Shown here: piece by piece, positions 23,511 to 34,485 of the stretch
Numbering within the stretch: position 1 is the stretch's first letter
Layout of the letters: the number at the start of each line of letters is the position of its first letter
Assembly (NCBI GenBank): GCA_029935405.1
Contig: JAOZKH010000016.1
Location: 1,351 to 35,835, forward strand
DNA: 34,485 bases
From: Vallitaleaceae bacterium
Lineage (GTDB): Bacteria > Bacillota > Clostridia > Lachnospirales > Vallitaleaceae
Reading direction: 5' to 3'
Made by a program: the position numbers and the translations under genes
The notes under the pieces: model-generated
Seen by the model: the letters and a program-made list of their open reading frames with translations, nothing else
Databases searched by the model: none
What the model was told of the DNA's origin: nothing

Positions 23511-24527
23511 CTATTTCTTTTTAGTCTTTCCACTTTCTTTATCTTGATGCAAATGTTTATTAATAACTAATTGTTGTCCTAATTGAAATAAACTACCACT
23601 TAACCAATATAAACCTAAACCAGCAGGTAACTGTGTTGCGAAAAATCCTGAAATAAGAGGCATACTATACATCATAGTTTGGTTAGTCGAACCTGCTCCA
23701 GTACTATTATTAGAACTCATCGATGCTTTTGTTGCAAAAAATTGAACAACAACGTTCAATACAGGAATTAAAACACCAATACTCAATAAATCAGGTCTGT
23801 CAGATAAATTAATACCAAAGAAACTATACACATCTGCTAATTCGTTAACTATTGGTTCAACATATATTTGAATTGAAGCAAAAGTTTCATAGAAAGCATC
23901 CCATGTTTCTGATTGAAATTTATATAAAACATCTATAACTTTTTCTGGTATAGTAACATCAAATTTACTAACTTGTGAAAATGCTGATTTATAAATTTCA
24001 TTTGCTTCAACTTCTTTATCTGCTAATAAGGCAAATTTTTCTGCGTAACCACTTGTTCCATTAATATGTTCAACTATTGTATAATACTTATCACCTATAC
24101 TGCCAATATATGCTGGAATATTACGAAGTACTTGATATAATGCAAATATAATAGGCATCTGTACAACTAAAGGTAAACACCCACTAAGTGGACTAACATT
24201 ATGTTCTCTATAAAGAGCACTTGTCTCGGCTTGCATTTTTTGCTGTGATTCTTGGTCTTTTTTTCCTTTATATTTATCCTGTATCTTTTTTACTTCAGGT
24301 TGAACCTTCTGCATTGCCTTCATTGATTTTTGTTGTTTAAAAGCAAGTGGTAACATTAGTAAACGTGTAATAATTGTAAATATAATAATACTTAATCCTA
24401 ATGAATATAATCCAAAAGTATTGCCAAAGAAATTGTATATACCATCCATTAAATAACCAAATAATTTTGCGAAATCACCTATTATTGGTGTTGTTGATTG
24501 TGTTAACAGTACAAGCTGTGAAAACAT
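23511..24527 (-). CDS. yidC: YidC/Oxa1 membrane protein insertase
   Basis: YidC inserts membrane proteins, alone or with SecYEG. The 338-residue protein lacks a lipoprotein Cys signal. A first membrane segment with the family's hydrophilic-groove Arg is at about 40-62 (R55 in TRLLMLPL), followed by a basic cytoplasmic coiled loop (65-110, many K/Q) and further segments at about 117-135, 245-265 and 285-322, with the PAGLGLYWLSGSLFQLGQQ signature. The extracytoplasmic region between segments 2 and 3 (about 138-245) is longer than in Bacillus homologues as I recall them. The basic tail KESGKTKKK could touch the ribosome. The start shares one base with the yidD stop (TAATG) and follows AAGGAGG. 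Confidence 0.94.
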   Translation of the reverse strand: MFSQLVLLTQSTTPIIGDFAKLFGYLMDGIYNFFGNTFGLYSLGLSIIIFTIITRLLMLPLAFKQQKSMKAMQKVQPEVKKIQDKYKGKKDQESQQKMQAETSALYREHNVSPLSGCLPLVVQMPIIFALYQVLRNIPAYIGSIGDKYYTIVEHINGTSGYAEKFALLADKEVEANEIYKSAFSQVSKFDVTIPEKVIDVLYKFQSETWDAFYETFASIQIYVEPIVNELADVYSFFGINLSDRPDLLSIGVLIPVLNVVVQFFATKASMSSNNSTGAGSTNQTMMYSMPLISGFFATQLPAGLGLYWLSGSLFQLGQQLVINKHLHQDKESGKTKKK

Positions 24528-24787
24528 TAATGTTCCTCCTTAATAGGTACAGGATCAACCCCACCCTTTGCAAATGGATGACATCTTAAAATCCTTCGAA
24601 TTGATAAATAACCACCCTTAAAAAATCCATAACGTTCTAATGCTGTTAATGCATAAGAACTACATGTTGGCGTATAAATACATGATGGTTGTTTAAGTGG
24701 AGAAATGAATTTACGATAAAATTTAACTAATAATATCAATACATTTCTTAAACCATTTTTTATTATATTAATATATAACCATTTCAT
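24527..24787 (-). CDS. yidD: Membrane protein insertion efficiency factor YidD
   Basis: An 86-residue YidD. The hallmark [28 protein letters not shown] (conserved C-x-P-x-C-S-x-Y) and [16 protein letters not shown] are present. It assists YidC-dependent insertion at the inner face of the membrane. The frame can be extended to a TTG at 24805, but I choose the ATG at 24785-24787 because GAGAAGAAG lies just upstream. It is the first gene of the unit leading into yidC; promoter at 24851-24879. Confidence 0.93.
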   Translation of the reverse strand: MKWLYINIIKNGLRNVLILLVKFYRKFISPLKQPSCIYTPTCSSYALTALERYGFFKGGYLSIRRILRCHPFAKGGVDPVPIKEEH

Positions 24788-24850
24788 AAAATCACTTCTT
24801 CTCAAATCATAAAATTTAAAGTATAAATCTACTTATAATATATCCTTATC

Positions 24851-24879
24851 ATTATAACTGAAAACCAATTAATTGACAA
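24851..24879 (-). promoter_or_regulatory. Promoter of the yidD-yidC-jag unit
   Basis: Minus strand: -35 TTGTCA (24874-24879), 17 bp, -10 TATAAT (24851-24856). Transcription should start near 24844, about 57 nt before yidD. This separates the unit from rpmH-rnpA. The rest of the gap (24806-24984) is AT-rich, with a degenerate dyad at about 24943-24983. Confidence 0.75.
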
Positions 24880-24984
24880 TAATTAACCTTATTAAAATAT
24901 TATTAAATTCTCTTCTACACTTAGTATATTATAATATTTCATATTAAGGTTAATGTTTTAAAACTAATTTTTGATATCATAATC

Positions 24985-25320
24985 TTATATGTGTATTTTA
25001 TGTAATTTTAGTAAGTGTATTATAGCGCTTTCAATTTCATGAAAATTTTTACTTTTTGCTTCTTTTCTAGCAACTATAATAATATCATAGTGATCTTTAA
25101 TTACATGTTTATTTAATCTAAAACTTTCTCTACATAATCTACAAAAATTATGTCTTACTACGCTATTACCAACTTTTTTACTTATAGATATTCCTAATCT
25201 ATGTTCTTCAATAACATTTGGCTTAATATACATAATTAAATATTTATTAGCATAAGAATTTCTTCCACTATAAACGTATTGAAATTCTCTATTATTTTTT
25301 AATGATATAATTTGTTTCAT
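24985..25320 (-). CDS. rnpA: Ribonuclease P protein component
   Basis: The 111-residue basic protein binds the RNase P RNA for tRNA 5' maturation. The N-terminal NREFQYVYSGRNSYANKYL and the SISKKVGNSVVRHNFCRLCRES helix are the RnpA hallmarks. The usual RNR core of that helix (RNRxKRxxRE) reads RHNFCRLCRE here, so it is a divergent version with two Cys. It follows rpmH, as in nearly all bacteria, with a small hairpin between them. Confidence 0.93.
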   Translation of the reverse strand: MKQIISLKNNREFQYVYSGRNSYANKYLIMYIKPNVIEEHRLGISISKKVGNSVVRHNFCRLCRESFRLNKHVIKDHYDIIIVARKEAKSKNFHEIESAIIHLLKLHKIHI

Positions 25321-25360
25321 ATTTGTACATCCATATTTTATTTCCTATAAAACAAGAAAA

Positions 25361-25379
25361 GACCACATATAATGTGGCC
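25361..25379 (-). terminator. Hairpin between rpmH and rnpA
   Basis: A 6-bp stem CCACAT / ATGTGG with a 3-nt loop (25363-25377), followed on the minus strand by TCTTTTCTTGTTTT. It may be a partial terminator that lowers rnpA relative to rpmH. Confidence 0.5.
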
Positions 25380-25392
25380 TAATTAAGTCTTA

Positions 25393-25527
25393 TTAAGCTG
25401 ATAATAATTTTCTACCTTTAGCTCTTCTTCTTGCTAAAACTCTTTTTCCGCCTACAGAACTCATTCTTTTTCTAAAGCCATGTTCTCTGCTTCTTTGTCT
25501 TTTTTTAGGTTGGAATGTTCTTTTCAT
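25393..25527 (-). CDS. rpmH: 50S ribosomal protein L34
   Basis: A 44-residue basic protein, [18 protein letters not shown] to ...GRKLLSA, matching L34 along its whole length; the GFRKRM and RRRAKGR motifs are standard. It is too short for most ORF cut-offs. The ATG follows a perfect AAGGAGGT. It has a consensus promoter at 25590-25618 and is the first gene leftward from the origin, followed by rnpA. Confidence 0.97.
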   Translation of the reverse strand: MKRTFQPKKRQRSREHGFRKRMSSVGGKRVLARRRAKGRKLLSA

Positions 25528-25589
25528 GCTGGCACCTCCTTAAATCTATATAAGCCACTCTTCTTACTTCTTCTAAAAGCGTTATTTCA

Positions 25590-25618
25590 ATTATAGTAAA
25601 ATTATTGCTATTAGTCAA
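25590..25618 (-). promoter_or_regulatory. Promoter of rpmH-rnpA
   Basis: Minus strand: -35 TTGACT (25613-25618), 17 bp, -10 TATAAT (25590-25595). It is the strongest-looking promoter in the window. The RNA would start near 25583 with a leader of about 56 nt. Confidence 0.88.
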
Positions 25619-25901
25619 GTAAAAAATATATATATTTTATTTTAAAAAAGTTATCCACATATTTTATTCCAAATTGTATTTAAATGTGGATAACTAGCTG
25701 CTTTGTCCTTTATCCACATTTATTATATTTTTTGTGGATAAACATACTTTTTTATCCATAATTTACACCTTTTATATTATGGTTATTCTTTAAATTACTA
25801 ATTATTTCTCAAAGCATTGTTTGGATAATTTATATAATTAAAATGTTAATAACTTCTATATTTAATAGTTATCAACATTATCAACAGCTAGTTGTTGATA
25901 A
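25619..25901. other. oriC: oriC, dnaA-upstream part: DnaA-box cluster
   Basis: In the rpmH-dnaA gap, perfect DnaA boxes TTATCCACA occur at 25651-25659 (+), 25685-25693 (-), 25710-25718 (+) and 25733-25741 (-). A near match TTATCCATA is at 25752-25760 (+), and TTATCAACA-type boxes are at 25869-25877 (+), 25878-25886 (+) and 25893-25901 (-); the last two face each other. An almost pure A/T run (25619-25650) lies at the left edge. The alternating orientation and number of boxes mark this as one half of the chromosomal origin. Confidence 0.92.
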
Positions 25902-25941
25902 TATATAAACAGTTTACTTTATTTTTACCATAATATATCAG

Positions 25942-25970
25942 TTGTAAACAACTATTTAATAAGGTATTAT
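25942..25970 (+). promoter_or_regulatory. Candidate dnaA promoter
   Basis: Plus strand: -35 TTGTAA (25942-25947), 17 bp, -10 TATTAT (25965-25970). It lies just downstream of the DnaA boxes, so DnaA could repress its own gene. The leader would be about 57 nt. Confidence 0.6.
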
Positions 25971-26033
25971 TAGTAATACTACAAGTTTAAGTTTTATATT
26001 ATTATATAAGAAATTATTACAGGGGGTATTAAA

Positions 26034-27398
26034 TTGTCACAAGATATACTTAAAAATTGGGATAAGGTACAAGATTTACTTCAATATGAATCAGACATAT
26101 CAAAAGTTTCTTATATGGCTTTCTTGAAAAACTTAATTCCATTAAAAATGGAAAATGATACCATTATTATTCAAGCAGAGGACAATATAGTTATTAATAT
26201 AATAGAAAAAAAATATTTAAAAACTATCCTTATTGCAATAACTGAAGCCATGGGAGAATCTTATGATATTCACTTCGTATTAGAAGGTGATGGATATTTT
26301 AATAAAAAACCTAAAATTTCACCTTCTAAAATAGCAGATCAAAAATATAATGAGAATAATGATTCAAGCACCTTAAATGATAGATACACCTTTGAAACTT
26401 TTGTTGTTGGCAATAATAATAAGTTTGCAAATGCTGCAGCACTAGCAGTTGCTGAAGCACCTGCTGAAGCTTATAATCCATTATTTATCTACGGAGGAGT
26501 GGGACTTGGTAAAACTCACTTAATGCATTCTATTGGCCATTTTATAATGAATGAAAATAGTGAAACAAAAGTTTTATATGTTTCTAGTGAAAAGTTTACC
26601 AATGAATTGATTAATTCTATTCAAAACAATAAAAACGAATCATTTCGTCAAAAATATAGAAATATAGACGTGCTGTTAGTTGATGATATTCAATTCATTG
26701 CTGGTAAAGAAAGAACACAAGAAGAATTTTTTCATACTTTTAACACTTTATATGAAGCAAAAAAACAAATAATAATTTCTTCTGATAGACCTCCTAAGGC
26801 AATTGAAACTTTAGAAGAACGTTTAAGATCTAGATTTGAATGGGGTCTTATAGCAGATATAAGTGCTCCTGATTTTGAAACAAGAATGGCTATCCTTAAA
26901 AACAAAGCCGAACTTGAAGATTTAAACTTAGATGATGATGTATTACAATATGTTGCTACAAATATTAAATCAAATATACGTGAACTTGAAGGTGCAGTTA
27001 ATAAAATAGTAGCATATTCAAGACTTATCCATATTGGATATGCTACTATAACCAAGAAAATTGCTATAGATGCACTTAAAGATTTAATATCTCCTAAAGA
27101 AGACAATATAATAACACCTACTTTAATATTAGAAGTAGTAGGTGAACACTATAATATTAGTATAGCTGATATTACAAGTAAAAAAAGGCCTAGAAGTATA
27201 GCTCATCCAAGACAAATAGTTATGTATCTTTGCCGTATACTTACTGATACAAGTCTTCCTAAAATTGGGGAATTACTTGGAAAACGTGATCATACAACTG
27301 TATTACATGGTTTTTATAAAATATCTAAAGAAATAGAAAAAGATGCTACACTTAAAAACTCTATCGACATAATTACCAAAAAGATAAATGGTAAATAG
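26034..27398 (+). CDS. dnaA: Chromosomal replication initiator DnaA
   Basis: DnaA binds DnaA boxes and opens oriC. The 454-residue protein has the N-terminal domain I (1 to about 85), a short linker, the AAA+ core with Walker A GGVGLGKT (154-161) and Walker B LLVDDIQF, and the C-terminal box-binding signature GKRDHTTVLHG (416-426). The start codon is TTG, supported by AGGGGG 7 nt upstream and by the family N-terminus. Box clusters flank the gene on both sides. Confidence 0.97.
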   Translation: MSQDILKNWDKVQDLLQYESDISKVSYMAFLKNLIPLKMENDTIIIQAEDNIVINIIEKKYLKTILIAITEAMGESYDIHFVLEGDGYFNKKPKISPSKIADQKYNENNDSSTLNDRYTFETFVVGNNNKFANAAALAVAEAPAEAYNPLFIYGGVGLGKTHLMHSIGHFIMNENSETKVLYVSSEKFTNELINSIQNNKNESFRQKYRNIDVLLVDDIQFIAGKERTQEEFFHTFNTLYEAKKQIIISSDRPPKAIETLEERLRSRFEWGLIADISAPDFETRMAILKNKAELEDLNLDDDVLQYVATNIKSNIRELEGAVNKIVAYSRLIHIGYATITKKIAIDALKDLISPKEDNIITPTLILEVVGEHYNISIADITSKKRPRSIAHPRQIVMYLCRILTDTSLPKIGELLGKRDHTTVLHGFYKISKEIEKDATLKNSIDIITKKINGK

Positions 27399-27399
27399 T

Positions 27400-27565
27400 T
27401 GTGGATAATTATCTTTTTTAATATTAATATCCTTTTTATTATATGTTGATAAATTTAAAAAAGTTTTTTAACTGTGTATTTAATTTAATAACATTTTTAT
27501 CCATACACAACCTTATTAAGTTAATAAAAGCCTTATTAACTATGGCTTTATCATATTTATACACA
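27400..27565. other. oriC: oriC, dnaA-dnaN part: second DnaA-box cluster
   Basis: Between dnaA and dnaN a perfect box TGTGGATAA (27400-27408, -) is followed by TGTTGATAA (27444-27452, -), TTATCCATA (27497-27505, +) and TTATACACA (27557-27565, +). The stretch 27406-27440 is almost pure A/T and could be the unwinding element, as in Bacillus, where the dnaA-dnaN gap is opened. An imperfect hairpin lies at about 27524-27552. I could not identify DnaA-trio repeats with confidence. Confidence 0.8.
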
Positions 27566-27643
27566 AATCCACAGCCTTTACTGTTATTATTATTATAAAG
27601 ATATTTATTTATATTATTTTTTTTAGAGAGAGGAGTTATACAC

Positions 27644-28747
27644 ATGCATGTCATATGTCAAAAAGATGAATTACTTACTGGAGTAAATACAGTATTAAAA
27701 GCAGTTTCTACAAGAACGACTTTACCTATTCTTCAATGTATTTTATTAGACGTTTACGAAGATGAATTTAAATTGATAGGTAATGATTTAGAACTGGGTA
27801 TTGAAAGTAATCTTAAAGCTACTATTATTAAACCAGGAAGTATAGCTATAGATGCAAGAATTTTTTCTGAAATAGTAAAAAAACTACCAAATAGTGAAGT
27901 ACATATTAAAGTTGATGAACATCAATTAATGAATATTACTTGTGAAAAATCAGAGTTTAATATACCAGGACAATCAAGTAATGAATTTATTCAATTGCCA
28001 CAAATAACAAAAAAAAACCCGTTAGTAATAAAACAAAGTATATTAAAAGAAATGATACATCAAACAATTTTTTCAATAGCAATTGAAGAAATTAGACCTA
28101 TTTTAACAGGTGAATTATTCGAAATAAAAAACAATAATCTAAATATTGTTTCAGTAGATGGTTATAGAGTTTCTATAAGACAAAAAGAACTAGCTAAACA
28201 ATTTGAAGATATTACAGTTATTATACCAGGAAAAACATTAGCTGAAATACAAAAAATATTGGATAGTGATGAAGAAAACGAAGTAGCAATATATTTTACA
28301 GATAAACATGTTTTATTTGAGATGAATTCAAGTATTATTGTATCACGCTTATTAGAAGGTGATTTTCCAAAATATGATCAGATATTTTCAACTGATTACG
28401 AAACATTAATAAAAGTAGATAGAAAGTCTATTTTATCAAGTATAGAAAGAGCTGCACTTATAGCTAGAGAATCAAAAAAAAGTCCTGTTAAATTTCAAAT
28501 AGAAAATTCTTTACTTACAATTAGTTCAAATACAGATTTAGGTAAAGTACATGAAGAAATAGACATAAAAAAAGAAGGAAATGAACTTGAAATAGCATTT
28601 AATCCAAAATATTTAATTGATGCACTTAGAGTTATTGAAGATAATGAAATACAATTAATTTTTACATCATCATTAAATCCATGTATTATTAAAGATCCTA
28701 TAAAAGAATCATATAAATATTTAATATTACCAATTAGACTTAATTAA
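27644..28747 (+). CDS. dnaN: DNA polymerase III beta subunit (sliding clamp)
   Basis: The 367-residue protein has the three-domain clamp pattern: LKAVSTRTTLPILQCILLD near the N-terminus, the middle TIFSIAIEEIRPILTGELFEI, and the C-terminal ending YKYLILPIRLN (family Y-x-x-x-P-x-R/M-L). It encircles DNA and tethers polymerase. The ATG follows AGAGAGGAG. It is downstream of dnaA across the second DnaA-box cluster. Confidence 0.97.
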   Translation: MHVICQKDELLTGVNTVLKAVSTRTTLPILQCILLDVYEDEFKLIGNDLELGIESNLKATIIKPGSIAIDARIFSEIVKKLPNSEVHIKVDEHQLMNITCEKSEFNIPGQSSNEFIQLPQITKKNPLVIKQSILKEMIHQTIFSIAIEEIRPILTGELFEIKNNNLNIVSVDGYRVSIRQKELAKQFEDITVIIPGKTLAEIQKILDSDEENEVAIYFTDKHVLFEMNSSIIVSRLLEGDFPKYDQIFSTDYETLIKVDRKSILSSIERAALIARESKKSPVKFQIENSLLTISSNTDLGKVHEEIDIKKEGNELEIAFNPKYLIDALRVIEDNEIQLIFTSSLNPCIIKDPIKESYKYLILPIRLN

Positions 28748-28764
28748 ATATAAAGGAGTTTATT

Positions 28765-28974
28765 ATGAATGAATTAAAAATAAATACAGATTTTATTAAG
28801 TTAGGACAACTAATGAAGCTTGCAGGGTTTGCTGATTCAGGATCATATGCTAAAATATTTATTAAAGAAGGTTTGGTTAAAGTAAATGGTGAAATAGATA
28901 TACGTAGAGGAAGAAAAGTTTATCAAGGAGATATAGTATCTTTTGAAGATAATGAAGTAAAAGTAATAGTATGA
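28765..28974 (+). CDS. yaaA: S4-domain RNA-binding protein YaaA
   Basis: A 69-residue S4-like domain protein (LGQLMKLAGFADSGSYAKIFIKEGLVKVNGEIDIRRGRKV) of the YaaA/RlbA family found between dnaN and recF in Firmicutes. It is linked to ribosome assembly in Bacillus. The ATG follows AAAGGAG, and its stop overlaps the recF start by 4 bp (ATGA). Confidence 0.94.
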   Translation: MNELKINTDFIKLGQLMKLAGFADSGSYAKIFIKEGLVKVNGEIDIRRGRKVYQGDIVSFEDNEVKVIV

Positions 28975-30053
28975 TTATAAAAAAATTAAAATTAAATAAT
29001 TTTAGAAATTATAAAAATCTTAATGTAGAGTTTGATTCAAAACTTAATATAATACATGGTAATAACGCTCAAGGTAAGACTAATATTCTTGAAGCAATTT
29101 ATGTATGTGCTACTTCAAAGTCACATAGAACAAATGCATTTAAAGAAATGATAGATATGGAAAGCAATGAAGCACATATAAATTTAGATATTACAAAAGA
29201 TGAATCTGATTATATAATTGATGTTCATCTTAAATCCATTGGAAAAAAACAATTTGCTATAAATAAATTGCCAATTAAAAAATTAGATGAACTACTTGGT
29301 GTACTTCATGTTATTATGTTTAGCCCAGAAGACTTGAGTTTGATAAAAAGTGGACCCAAAGAAAGAAGAAGATTTATAGATATTGAACTTAGTCAATTAA
29401 ATACTATATATTATCATTATCTCCACCAATATCACAAATTACTTAAACAAAGAAATGCATTACTTAAAGAATGTCTAAAAAATAATTCATCTGAAAATCG
29501 TGAACAATTAGATATTTGGGATATGCAGTTTATTCATTATGGATTAAAGGTTATAGAAGCTAGAGAAATATTTATAAATGATTTAAAAGAAATATATAAA
29601 AAGCGCCATTATGATATATCAGGTGGTAAAGAAATGATGGATTTAAAGTATGAGAAAAATGTTGAAATACAAGAATTTGAAACAAAATTAAAAAAAAATC
29701 AAGATAAAGATATTCGTTTTGGATCAACAAGTGTTGGTCCACATAGGGATGATCTTATTTTTGACTTAAATGGAGTAAATTTAAGAAAATATGGATCACA
29801 AGGACAACAAAGAACAGCAGCACTTTCGTTAAAATTATCAGAAATAGATTTAGTAATAGAACGTAAAGAAGAAAAACCAGTATTGTTATTAGATGATGTA
29901 TTATCAGAGCTTGATGAAAGTCGTCAAAAATATTTAATGGATAACTTAACAGGTATACAAACGTTTATTACATGCACAGGCGTAGAAGACTTTATAAGAC
30001 GAAAAGATAGTCATCGAGAGTTCTTTCATGTAATCAACGGAGAAATTGCATAA
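28971..30053 (+). CDS. recF: DNA replication/repair protein RecF
   Basis: RecF is an SMC-like ATPase acting with RecO and RecR on gapped DNA. The 360-residue protein has Walker A GNNAQGKT (30-37), the ABC signature region YGSQGQQRTAALSLKL and Walker B VLLLDDVLSELD. The start overlaps the yaaA stop by 4 bp, so translation is coupled. The gyrB promoter -35 lies in its last codons. Confidence 0.96.
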   Translation: MIIKKLKLNNFRNYKNLNVEFDSKLNIIHGNNAQGKTNILEAIYVCATSKSHRTNAFKEMIDMESNEAHINLDITKDESDYIIDVHLKSIGKKQFAINKLPIKKLDELLGVLHVIMFSPEDLSLIKSGPKERRRFIDIELSQLNTIYYHYLHQYHKLLKQRNALLKECLKNNSSENREQLDIWDMQFIHYGLKVIEAREIFINDLKEIYKKRHYDISGGKEMMDLKYEKNVEIQEFETKLKKNQDKDIRFGSTSVGPHRDDLIFDLNGVNLRKYGSQGQQRTAALSLKLSEIDLVIERKEEKPVLLLDDVLSELDESRQKYLMDNLTGIQTFITCTGVEDFIRRKDSHREFFHVINGEIA

Positions 30054-30074
30054 TTTAGCCATATAGGCTATAAT
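30046..30074 (+). promoter_or_regulatory. gyrB-gyrA promoter
   Basis: Plus strand: -35 TTGCAT (30046-30051, at the recF end), 17 bp, -10 TATAAT (30069-30074). The leader would be about 26 nt, with AGGAGG just before the gyrB ATG. The remB-type (DUF370) gene that lies between recF and gyrB in some relatives is absent. Confidence 0.75.
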
Positions 30075-30085
30075 AACAAGGGTGA

Positions 30086-32014
<1,929 letters not shown>

Positions 32015-32026
32015 GAGGAAATTTTC

Positions 32027-34485
32027 GTGGAAGAAATAAAAAACGAGCGTATAATATCCGTTGAATTACAAGATGAGATGAAAAAATCTTATATCGATTA
32101 TGCAATGAGTGTAATTGCATCAAGGGCATTACCAGATGTCAGAGATGGTTTAAAACCTGTTCAACGTCGTATATTGTACTCAATGAGTGAACTTAACTTG
32201 TCTCCAGACAAGCCTTATAGAAAATCTGCCCGTATTGTTGGTGATACAATGGGTAAATATCACCCACATGGTGATAGTTCAATATATGAAGCAATGGTTC
32301 GAATGGCACAACCATTTTCAGTAAGAGAAATGTTAGTTGATGGTCATGGTAACTTTGGTTCTGTTGATGGTGACAGTGCTGCTGCTATGCGTTATACAGA
32401 AGCAAGGCTAAGTAAGATTGCAATGGAAATGCTTGCAGATATTAACAAAGATACAGTTGATCATGGACCAAACTTTGATGAATCATTAAAACAACCATTA
32501 GTATTGCCAGCAAGATACCCTAATCTTTTAGTTAATGGTACAAGCGGAATTGCAGTTGGTATGGCAACTAATATCCCACCACATAATCTTAATGAAGTGA
32601 TAGATGCAGTTGTTAAAATGATTGATAATAATATTATGGAAGATAGAGAAACTGAACTAGAAGAATTAATGACAATTGTTAAAGGACCTGACTTTCCAAC
32701 ATATGGTAAAATACTAGGTAAATCCGGGTTTACACAAGCTTATAGAACAGGTAAGGGTAGTGTAAAAGTAAGAGCAGTAACAGATATTGAACCAATGCCT
32801 GGTAACAAACAACGAATTATTGTTACAGAATTACCCTATCAGGTTAATAAAGCAAGATTAATTGAAAAAATTGCAGATTTGGTTAAGGAAAAGAAAATAG
32901 AAGGTATTAGTGATTTACGTGATGAATCAGACCGTAGAGGTATGCGTATGGTTATAGAGTTAAAACGTGATGCTAATGCAAATGTTGTTCTTAATAAATT
33001 ATATAAACATACACAATTACAAGATTCTTTTGGTATGAATATGCTAGCTCTTGTTAAAAATGAACCAAGAGTATTAAATCTTAAAGATATGCTTGATTAT
33101 TATTTAGAGCATCAAAAAGATGTTGTTACTAGAAGAACAAAGTATGAACTAAAAAAAGCAGAAGATAGAGCTCATATTTTAGAAGGTTTATTGAAAGCTC
33201 TTGATAATATTGATGAAGTAATCAAGATTATACGTGGATCAAAGTCTACACCAGAAGCAAAGATTAACTTAATGGAAAGATTTGGTTTTTCAGAAGTTCA
33301 AGCGCAAGCTATTGTAGATATGAGACTTCGTGCTCTTACTGGATTAGAAAGACAAAAGCTTGAAAATGAATACAATGAACTTCAAGAATTAATTAAAGAA
33401 TTGAAAGCTATTTTGGCTGATACAAAGAGATTACAGGAAGTAATAAGAGAAGAAATTCTTATTATAAAAGCTAAATATGGTAGTCCACGTCGCACAGAAA
33501 TAACATATGATGAAGGTGATATTGATATTGAAGACCTTATCAAAGAAGAAACAACAGCTATTACAATGACTCACTTAGGTTATGTAAAGCGTATGCCTAT
33601 TACAATTTATCAGTCACAAAATCGTGGAGGAAAAGGCAAAAAAGGTGCAGCTATTCGTGAAGATGACTTTGTTAAACAAATATTCATCACATCAACGCAT
33701 CATTACATTCTTTTCTTCACTAACAAGGGAAAAGTTTATAGACTTAAAGCTTACGAAATTCCTGAGTCAAGTAGAACTGCACGTGGTGTAGCTATTGTTA
33801 ATTTACTTCAACTTGGGCCTGGTGAGAAGATTACAGCTGTTATACCTCTTAAAGAATATACAGATGATAAATACTTGGTAATGGCAACTAAAAACGGTAT
33901 GATAAAAAAATCATCTATAATGGAATACATTAATATTCGTGTAAGTGGTTTACAAGCAATTAATTTACGTGAAAATGATGATTTAATTGAAGTTAAATTA
34001 ACAAATAATCAGCAAGAAATACTTCTAGGAACTAAATTTGGACAATGTATCCGTTTTAGTGAAGATGATGTTAGAGTAATAGGACGTACATCAATAGGTG
34101 TTCGAGGAATTAATCTTAATCCAGAAGATGAAGTTATTGGAATGCAACTCGTATCACAAGGTACTGACATGTTAGTTGTTGCTGAACGAGGACTAGGAAA
34201 ACGTACAAAAATGCGTGAATTTTCTGCACAAAACCGTGGTGGGAAAGGTGTTAAATTCTATAAAATTACAGCAAAAACAGGTAATGTAATTGGTATGAAA
34301 GCTGTTGATAAAGAAAATGAATTAATACTTATTACCAACGAAGGAATTGTTATTTGTATCAGAGTGGCTGATATAAGTACATTTGGACGTATTACATCTG
34401 GTGTTAAACTTATGGATCTTGATAGTCATATTCAAATTGCAAGTGTTGCAAGAGTGAAAGAGATTATTGAATCTCCTGAGGAAGA
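32027..34485 (+). CDS. gyrA: DNA gyrase subunit A (3' end outside window)
   Basis: The frame starts at a GTG (32027-32029), 8 nt after AGGAGG, and is open to the window end: 819 codons, nearly the whole protein. The active-site Tyr is Y123 in [11 protein letters not shown]. The quinolone-resistance region reads [20 protein letters not shown] with S84 and E88, the usual susceptible residues. The GyrA box QNRGGKG (531-537) that allows DNA wrapping is present, and a second QNRGGKG occurs in the last visible blades of the C-terminal beta-pinwheel, which marks it as gyrase and not topoisomerase IV. It is co-transcribed with gyrB. Confidence 0.96.
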   Translation, partial: MEEIKNERIISVELQDEMKKSYIDYAMSVIASRALPDVRDGLKPVQRRILYSMSELNLSPDKPYRKSARIVGDTMGKYHPHGDSSIYEAMVRMAQPFSVREMLVDGHGNFGSVDGDSAAAMRYTEARLSKIAMEMLADINKDTVDHGPNFDESLKQPLVLPARYPNLLVNGTSGIAVGMATNIPPHNLNEVIDAVVKMIDNNIMEDRETELEELMTIVKGPDFPTYGKILGKSGFTQAYRTGKGSVKVRAVTDIEPMPGNKQRIIVTELPYQVNKARLIEKIADLVKEKKIEGISDLRDESDRRGMRMVIELKRDANANVVLNKLYKHTQLQDSFGMNMLALVKNEPRVLNLKDMLDYYLEHQKDVVTRRTKYELKKAEDRAHILEGLLKALDNIDEVIKIIRGSKSTPEAKINLMERFGFSEVQAQAIVDMRLRALTGLERQKLENEYNELQELIKELKAILADTKRLQEVIREEILIIKAKYGSPRRTEITYDEGDIDIEDLIKEETTAITMTHLGYVKRMPITIYQSQNRGGKGKKGAAIREDDFVKQIFITSTHHYILFFTNKGKVYRLKAYEIPESSRTARGVAIVNLLQLGPGEKITAVIPLKEYTDDKYLVMATKNGMIKKSSIMEYINIRVSGLQAINLRENDDLIEVKLTNNQQEILLGTKFGQCIRFSEDDVRVIGRTSIGVRGINLNPEDEVIGMQLVSQGTDMLVVAERGLGKRTKMREFSAQNRGGKGVKFYKITAKTGNVIGMKAVDKENELILITNEGIVICIRVADISTFGRITSGVKLMDLDSHIQIASVARVKEIIESPEE

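Noticed and set aside
24943-24983. Dyad after rnpA as a further copy of the TTAAGGTGT repeat
   Set aside because: Only the outer bases pair; the core differs too much to assign it to the family.

Overview
The window is an origin-of-replication neighbourhood of a low-GC (about 30% G+C by eye) Gram-positive bacterium. Gene order and protein character point to Clostridia, probably near Lachnospirales: an rpmH-rnpA-yidD-yidC-jag-mnmE-mnmG-rsmG-noc block, parA-parB followed by a DUF4446 gene, a DegS/DegU pair and a folate-type histidine pathway. The placement is inference; there is no rRNA in the window. I saw no tRNA, rRNA, IS element, prophage or CRISPR array.

Layout. 1-2172 (+): the end of an FMN-binding protein, then a DUF1700/HAAS membrane protein and a DUF4097 membrane-anchored beta protein. 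2211-2271: a long hairpin between convergent genes. 2279-9364 (-): a histidine-utilisation operon, transcribed hutH-hutU (one fused ORF), ftcD, hutI, fchA, hutP. Its leader (about 9365-9480) holds a sigma-A promoter, spaced NAG triplets and an intrinsic terminator, the expected layout for HutP/histidine antitermination. 9711-12392: rsmA, a divergent ArsR-type regulator, a HAD phosphatase and DUF4446. 12407-16131 (-): parB, parA, a perfect parS, degU and degS. 16384-17325 (+): an alpha/beta-hydrolase-like protein. 17348-25527 (-): a GNAT protein, noc, rsmG, mnmG, mnmE, jag, yidC, yidD, rnpA, rpmH. 25528-26033 and 27399-27643: DnaA-box clusters on both sides of dnaA (bipartite oriC). 26034-34485 (+): dnaA, dnaN, yaaA, recF, gyrB and gyrA (cut by the window end). 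Most genes point away from the origin, in the direction of fork movement.

How the parts work together. The origin half codes for initiation (DnaA), the clamp (DnaN), repair (RecF) and supercoiling (gyrase), plus the ribosomal protein, RNase P, membrane insertase and tRNA-modification genes usually linked to oriC. ParA, ParB and parS handle chromosome segregation. Noc is a ParB paralogue with its own operator type, and two perfect Noc-type sites are present. The hut operon converts histidine through urocanate, imidazolonepropionate and formiminoglutamate to glutamate, and passes the formimino carbon to tetrahydrofolate.

Most notable: (1) a single 1207-residue HutH-HutU fusion; (2) a compact HutP-type attenuator in front of it, with hutP as the last gene; (3) a Noc that lacks the N-terminal membrane helix known from Bacillus, with one Noc site near its own gene and another inside a perfect 40-bp palindrome between convergent genes; (4) a small family of related inverted repeats sharing a TTAAGGTGT core; (5) three tandem 16-bp repeats across the fchA-hutP junction.
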